From NCBI GenBank assembly GCA_016291725.1, contig JAEEYJ010000175.1:1-5872 (forward strand): a stretch of 5,872 nt of DNA, in the 5' to 3' direction. A program made the position numbers and the translations under genes. Position 1 is the stretch's first letter; each line of letters opens with the position of its first letter. This DNA comes from Solobacterium sp. (GTDB taxonomy: Bacteria > Bacillota_I > Bacilli_A > Erysipelotrichales > Erysipelotrichaceae). The notes under the pieces were generated by a model. That model made no database searches. It had not been told where the DNA came from and saw only the letters and a program-made list of their open reading frames with translations. Below, in pieces: positions 5,224-5,872 of the stretch.

Positions 5224-5872
5224 ATGAATTTCATCTATATCTCGCCCAATTTCCCGGCCAACCACTGGAACTTCTGCCACCATCTGAAGGAAAACGGCAT
5301 GAATGTCCTGGGCATCGGTGATGCACCCTATGACTCCCTGACCCAGGAACTGAAGGGTTCCCTGACGGAATACTACAAAGTCTCCTCCCTGGAGAACTAT
5401 GAAGAAGTCTTCCGGGCTGTTGCGTTCTTCACGTACAAGTACGGAAAGATCGACTGGCTGGAATCCAACAATGAATACTGGCTGGAGAAGGACGCGCTGC
5501 TGAGGACCGAGTTCAACATCACCACCGGATTCCATACCGCAGATATGGAACCGGTCAAGTACAAGTCCCGGATGAAGGAGAACTACATCAAGGCAGGAAT
5601 CCCCGTTGCCCGCTACCACATGGTGGATGACTACGAAGGATGTCTGGCATTCATCCAGGAAGTGGGTCTGCCTGTTGTCGCCAAGCCGGACAACGGTGTC
5701 GGTGCCAACGATACCCACAAGATCCGCAGAGAAGAAGATCTGAAGCACTTCTTTGAAAACAAGTGCGATGAACCGTACATCATGGAAGAATACATCGACG
5801 GTGAAGTACAGACCTATGATGCCATCATCAATTCCAAAGGGGAGCCGATCTTCGAAAACGGCAACGTTACGA
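5224..5872 (+). CDS. ATP-grasp domain ligase, N-terminal 216 residues (runs off the right edge)
   Basis: The frame from the ATG at 5224 stays open to the window end, giving 216 complete codons. It begins MNFIYISPNFPANHWNFC, the Rossmann-like pre-ATP-grasp domain (about residues 1-110). The ATP-grasp N-terminal region follows: KYKSRMKENYIKAGIPVARY around 112-131, then VVAKPDNGVGAN at 151-162 with the nucleotide-binding lysine K154 and glycine-rich loop, and YIMEEYIDGEVQTYDA at 185-200, where the MEEYIDG string is the usual ATP-binding hinge. Enzymes of this fold activate a carboxylate as an acyl phosphate and join it to an amine or other nucleophile (carboxylate-amine ligases, D-Ala-D-Ala ligase, biotin carboxylase and others). 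The metal-binding C-terminal half is outside the window, so activity and substrate class cannot be judged. It is third in the operon with two alpha/beta hydrolases, a context suggesting synthesis and trimming of a small amide or peptide-like product (inference). Confidence 0.85.
   Translation, partial: MNFIYISPNFPANHWNFCHHLKENGMNVLGIGDAPYDSLTQELKGSLTEYYKVSSLENYEEVFRAVAFFTYKYGKIDWLESNNEYWLEKDALLRTEFNITTGFHTADMEPVKYKSRMKENYIKAGIPVARYHMVDDYEGCLAFIQEVGLPVVAKPDNGVGANDTHKIRREEDLKHFFENKCDEPYIMEEYIDGEVQTYDAIINSKGEPIFENGNVT

Noticed and set aside
5149..5748. A 199-codon minus-strand frame near the right edge
   Set aside because: It is antisense to the ATP-grasp gene, whose conserved VVAKPDNGVGA and MEEYIDG strings are unambiguous.

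Overview
The window looks like a bacterial chromosome segment, most likely from an anaerobic Firmicutes-type (Bacillota) host. The evidence is strong purine-rich ribosome-binding sites of the GAGGA/AGGAGG type, ATG starts, tightly packed genes with gaps of 1-10 bases, a classic hairpin-plus-U-tract terminator, and family types common in gut Firmicutes. By eye the DNA is moderately GC-rich, with C/G-biased third positions. The taxonomic guess is an inference and nothing in the window fixes it. I see no tRNA, rRNA, insertion sequence, CRISPR array or phage gene.

Layout. (1) Left, minus strand: a creatininase-family amidohydrolase (66-842) followed 10 bases later by the first 18 codons of a GH13 alpha-glucosidase-like gene that runs off the left edge (1-55). 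(2) A 100-base divergent intergenic region (843-942) with candidate promoters facing both ways. (3) Plus strand: a fold-type III PLP-dependent decarboxylase of the diaminopimelate-decarboxylase superfamily (943-2127), a compact AlkA-type 3-methyladenine DNA glycosylase 3 bases downstream (2131-2772), then a class I glutamine-amidotransferase-like hydrolase of the peptidase C26 / PuuD type (2836-3579). This block ends in a strong rho-independent terminator (3606-3632). (4) A second plus-strand operon: two different esterase-D-like alpha/beta hydrolases (3696-4457 and 4461-5222) and an ATP-grasp ligase (from 5224) that runs off the right edge. Junctions are 3 bases and 1 base, each with a good ribosome-binding site inside the preceding gene.

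How the genes may work together. The ATP-grasp enzyme would join a carboxylate to an amine (or similar nucleophile). The two serine hydrolases and the C26 hydrolase would cleave or transfer ester/amide bonds, and the LysA-like enzyme would decarboxylate an amino-acid-like compound. Together with the neighbouring creatininase-family amidohydrolase this suggests a small pathway that makes, trims or salvages an amide- or peptide-like metabolite. That is an inference from gene content; no substrate can be read from the sequence. The esterase-esterase-ATP-grasp operon is the part most worth following, and the rest of it lies beyond the right edge.
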